Of a stretch of 64,000 bases of DNA, positions 60,680-64,000 are shown piece by piece. Under the pieces are notes generated by a model, which was not told where the DNA came from, searched no databases, and worked only from the letters and a program-made list of their open reading frames with translations. Each line of letters starts with the position of its first letter. The stretch's first letter is position 1. Source of the DNA: Scleromitrula shiraiana (lineage: Eukaryota > Ascomycota > Leotiomycetes > Helotiales > Sclerotiniaceae); assembly GCA_028455995.1 (NCBI GenBank), contig JABELC010000005.1:1488001-1552000 (forward strand). Direction: 5' to 3'. The position numbers were made by a program, and so were the translations under genes.

Positions 60680-60925
60680 AGGTACCTAGGCTATCTATTC
60701 AATAGTTCCTAGGTACTAGGTAGTAATGGTTCATACGAGTAGTAAGTACTAGAACTACATAGTATGTAGATTCCAAAAGTTTGCTCAAGCTTCAGCCAAT
60801 AATTGTTGAATAGCCGTATAATAATAGGTATACATAGGTATAATAGGTACATCGTACCTATGGTAGCAGCATACCTAGGTACCTTTACATAGTACCTATG
60901 ATGTACTATGTAACGCATTTGCTTG
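60680..60925. repeat. Stretch rich in CCTAGGTA/TACCTAGG palindromes
   Basis: CTAGGTAC and its reverse complement recur at least six times, with ATAGGTA variants between (TACCTAGG, CCTAGGTACTAGGTAGT, ATACCTAGGTACC). Together they can form several overlapping hairpins. Confidence 0.7.
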
Positions 60926-61922
60926 ACTACCTTCCGTCCCTACTGGAAAATGGGAATGCCGTATGCATAAGTATGTATAGGCATGTATGTTATGGTAGGG
61001 GTTCTAGAATATGTAGCATCCAGCTCAATTCACCTCAATAATAGCTATAGGTTATAGGTCAAAATAGATACTGTAGGCAGTTCTACATATGCACAATATT
61101 GAGTATGATGGTCATCTTCCAAGACTGTTTGATGCTGCAACCAAAAATTCACAACCGCGATGATACATTAACTTTGCCTCGAACTGTGAATGGCGGAACA
61201 ACAAGCTGACCGAGCTTTTCCAGACGTCAGGTACCAGAAAGCAAGCAAGTACGTAAGGCAAGGCTTCAAGAAATAGATACTCTTGGGAATATTTCTCGGA
61301 ATACGGTAAGACCTATGAATGGAGGATTGGGAACTTCTGGAGAAAACGCCGACGGAACATTTCATTCTCGAATCCCTTCCAATGAAAAAATGAAGCTTCA
61401 GTAAAATTTCATTATTGGTCAAATTCATCGATTTTCGAGTGGATTTCGGTTGAAATGATTAGAGAATCTGTGTCTCATGCAACTAGGTCACGTAACGATA
61501 CCTTCGTGTCGGCCAATACATTCAAGAAATATGCAACCTATCAGCTGCTACCTTCCAACATCCTCGCTCAACACCTACTTTCACCTACCTACTTTCACCT
61601 ATATCGGGTCAGGTTCCCTGACACGCCGCCTCTTCTTTATGATCTTTTATTTTAATAATATATTAATTATTAGATTACATGTTAGATCACGTGTTTTAAA
61701 AAGCTTGTTCAAAACTTTAAATTTAACCAATCAACTACTCTAAAATATCGATTTTAACCAATCATTTATATTAAAAAAGTGCCAAGATTCTTCCAAGGCG
61801 CTAGTAAAATCACCCTTGTATCATACCAAAAAAAAAATGAGTAGACTCGTATAAAACCTCTCTTTTTGTAAACAAAAAGAAGAGGCACTGCTGACTTCAC
61901 AGACACTTCAATATTACGTGAT

Positions 61923-62332
61923 ATGACATTTAAGACATGGGTAAAACCCATGGATGATACGAAAGGTAGGAATGATGATGGCACTCTGAATATAGGTACG
62001 TATGTGTTTCTGAATATCTGGAATTGTTCTCTTGCTTTACTTGTACTTCATCGTGTTTCATCAAGGTTGATAAACAGGCACAATTGCACGTGTACACGAC
62101 AGGAAGAAGCCACATGGGAGGAGCTCCGCAGACATGTACAGCATTGAAATTTATTAAAGTGAAGACTTGTACAATATGCATCACATTGTTGATAAAAGGG
62201 GTTGCGTTGCTAGAAGATGAATTGGAGTATATCAAAGACGTCGTTGTCGTTGTTGTATTACTACAAACGTATATAATCTGGGTGTTATTGCATTTCATCA
62301 TTCATCCATGCTTACGATACGAGATGCCATAA
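61923..62332 (+). pseudogene. Possible broken membrane-protein gene
   Basis: A frame from an ATG at 61923 (MTFKTWVKPMDDTKG) carries a hydrophobic stretch NIWNCSLALLVLH and ends at 62147. An overlapping frame then continues as a hydrophobic C-terminus (TICITLLIKGVALLEDEL and LLQTYIIWVLLHFII) to a TAA at 62332. The two are offset in phase, which would need an intron or a frameshift. I could not find a canonical intron that joins them. Family not recognised. Confidence 0.25.
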
Positions 62333-62462
62333 CGCAGCATTGATATTTTTTTCCAACCCCACAACGACGGGCATAATGCATCAGTGACAGGGTTCTCGTC
62401 AGCCTGGTGTGATGGGCGAACAACACACCGCGCTTCTGTTGCGAACTTAGCCTACAGTATGA

Positions 62463-62708
62463 ATTCATCGGGACCTCTCGTTCTTGACAGCCTTCTATGA
62501 TTGGGCATCAAGACTTCAGATCGAGGCGTTCTCGTTGGGCGCTGAGACGCGAGCCGCCGTGAGAAACCTAGGAGCCTCACTTGACTGGTTGTACAACGCA
62601 TACAATCTGACCAATAATCTGAATATACCAAAGATTGTCGTGACGTCGCACAAGAAAACTCGTGATGCACATAAGAATGTCACAAACTTCGGGGTAACTT
62701 TGATGTGA
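62463..62708 (+). pseudogene. Coding-like fragment of unknown origin
   Basis: An ATG-less frame opens after a TGA at 62460-62462 and runs to a TGA at 62708. It has protein-like composition (TAFYDWASRLQIEAFSLGAE, LDWLYNAYNLTNN, VVTSHKKTRDAHKN). It could be the final exon of a gene that is degenerate upstream. Function not recognised. Confidence 0.25.
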
Positions 62709-62913
62709 GGAGAATTCGTTTTGACATGTCGAGATCTTGGGCATGAATGCTTCCCCGCGTATGCCATATTTGCTTCCCCGTTATGCAGGAGAACTACCTG
62801 GCAAAATCCTCATGCTTTCCTATTGACCGCCTTATGAACCAAAGCAGATTTTATCCGTCCTTGCCGTTGATGCAACGCCTATACTCCAGAATCCGTGACA
62901 AATGCTGACTCTA

Positions 62914-63505
62914 CTACTGCTGCACAACCTGAATATTGTTCTTCTTCTGTGAAACCACCAGTATTAGCTGACGAATGCATCGATGTGGCAGGAACGAAGC
63001 CGTACCTTCCATTTCTCCATCTCTGACTGTTTACTGTTGTATTGCTTGACTAAATCTTCCAGGACTTTCCGTAGACCTTCCGAATTTGTCTTCAGAGCCG
63101 GAATCACATCCTCCACAGTTCTCTCAACAAGGACACCATTTATCATTCGGAAGCACTTGCGATCACCTGGAAGAGGATCAAGAGTTTCGAGAACGAGTCT
63201 ATGAACATAGAAGCGGTGAGTATGAGGTTTCCAGGCAGCGAGATTTCGAGGTTTTAATGTATTGCTTTCACATGATGCACCAAGCCGAAATATGGCGAGG
63301 CTATGGGGAGAGAAAATAAAATTTGTTCTCACTTGTGCTCTTCTGCCTCCGACTCTACATCACCAATCTTTTGCGCTATCTGCTGCAAACCATTCTTGTA
63401 GTTTGTATATTGATTTTGGAGCTCTAAATGATAAGTTAATATTGTAAGTTTTGTGGGGAAATGCAACCAACCTTGCTGTTTTCGAGCCGTAATTTGTTGT
63501 GCCAT
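62914..63505 (-). CDS. gim4: Prefoldin subunit 2
   Basis: Beta-type subunit of the hexameric cytosolic prefoldin chaperone, which delivers nascent actin and tubulin to the CCT chaperonin. Four exons (63472-63505, 63333-63423, 63006-63198 and 62914-62946) give 116 residues, the usual length. Two coiled-coil helices flank a beta hairpin: MAQQITARKQQELQNQYTNY, then DRKCFRMINGVLVERTVEDV, then the second helix through SEMEKWKKKNNIQ. The last exon encodes only KKNNIQVVQQ, missed without the 59-bp intron. All donors and acceptors are canonical GT/AG. Confidence 0.95.
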
Positions 63506-64000
63506 ATTTGATATACAATACGATAGATCAAACAGGGAAAACTTGTTTACAGTATCGCAAGATGTTGGAAGTGATTCAATATGGGCGAATTTGTAGAGAA
63601 AGCTGTATGAAGCGCGGGGCATAGCAAAATGATTTAATTGGGTTGTTCTGCCAAAGCGGTGAGCTATATTATTACCAGAACCTTTCGATCTGGATAGAGA
63701 GATTTCGATCTACATCAACCCAGACAGTTCAGACCAAGCTGCAAGATGCATCCTCATTTATGGACGAAAGATAATGCTATAGGTAATCGTCCCAATTTGC
63801 TAGCCTAGGTGCAAAGTTTACAATATGATATTTGTTTTGCTACATATCGAATCGCTCTGAACCCGTACTAATACAATACCTATAGCCTGCGAGGAAGTAA
63901 TGACAGCATTGGACGAATGCCACGCTCGAGGGTTTCTTTGGAAGTGTATGGGAATGTGTAACGACAAAAAGACAGCAGTCAATAAATGTTTACGAGCCCA
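63506..64000. other. Upstream flank of prefoldin 2, to window end
   Basis: About 500 bp including the prefoldin 2 promoter. No gene, repeat or RNA recognised up to the end of the window. Confidence 0.45.

Larger units (their letters stand above)
59620..62913. other. Gene-poor region between hapC and prefoldin 2
   Basis: 3.3 kb. It carries an ATGGT tract (59966-59988), a GGTAGGTAA tandem (60221-60270), an AG tract near 60366-60380 and a CCTAGGTACC-rich stretch (about 60680-60925). Possible coding relics at 61923-62332 and 62463-62708 are listed separately. Confidence 0.55.

Noticed and set aside
1..64000. CRISPR arrays, rRNA genes, bacterial operons, or a secondary-metabolite cluster
   Set aside because: No spaced identical repeats and no rRNA-like sequence. 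The few oxidoreductases near 20-24 kb lack any backbone synthase, so no cluster is claimed.

Overview
The window is nuclear DNA of a filamentous ascomycete. The genes carry short introns, mostly about 45-150 bp, with GTRNGT donors and CTRAY-like branch points. Their products are typical fungal families: StuA/APSES, CSN3, an Msn2-type zinc finger, HapC, and a Bys1/thaumatin-like secreted protein. The SdhB, StuA and HapC proteins and the long, AT-rich, microsatellite-laden intergenic regions suggest Leotiomycetes/Helotiales, probably near Botrytis or Sclerotinia. That placement is an inference from reading alone; no search was run.

Layout. 1-6.4 kb is gene-free and precedes a StuA-type regulator (6470-8953). 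After another gene-poor gap, 11.6-24.4 kb is dense: a small secreted protein (-), gamma-glutamyl phosphate reductase (-), CSN3 (+), RPA1 (-), a dienelactone hydrolase (+), a PIG3-like quinone oxidoreductase (-) and a GRE2-like ketoreductase (+). A three-copy repeat lies between the last two. A lone GT4-type glycosyltransferase (26.2-27.5 kb), a Bys1-like secreted protein (-) and succinate dehydrogenase subunit B (31.3-32.3 kb) follow. 32.3-49.1 kb is gene-poor. It holds a seven-TM PAQR/hemolysin-III receptor in at least six exons (38.3-40.4 kb), a MITE-like element (42.6-42.9 kb), coding-like fragments and many simple repeats. 49.2-63.5 kb is again dense: an Msn2/Seb1-type factor (+), diphthamide synthetase Dph6 (+), Rrn3 (-), HapC/NF-YB (-) and prefoldin subunit 2 (-).

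The genes do not form one pathway. They are housekeeping genes (replication, Pol I transcription, translation-factor modification, protein folding, respiration, proline synthesis) mixed with three developmental or stress regulators (StuA, Msn2-type, HapC), two of which have unusually long upstream regions. Exon boundaries below come from matching frame, splice signals and family conservation by eye. For every multi-exon gene except the PAQR receptor (5' end unresolved), the summed exon lengths are divisible by three.

The most interesting observations are gene-structure ones: a StuA start codon that appears to be created by splicing, an in-frame alternative N-terminus inside the long first intron of hapC, a 5'-UTR intron that hides two upstream ATGs of the Msn2-type gene, a GC-AG intron, repeated use of AAG acceptors, a MITE with TA target duplication, and repeat copies that differ almost only by RIP-type transitions.
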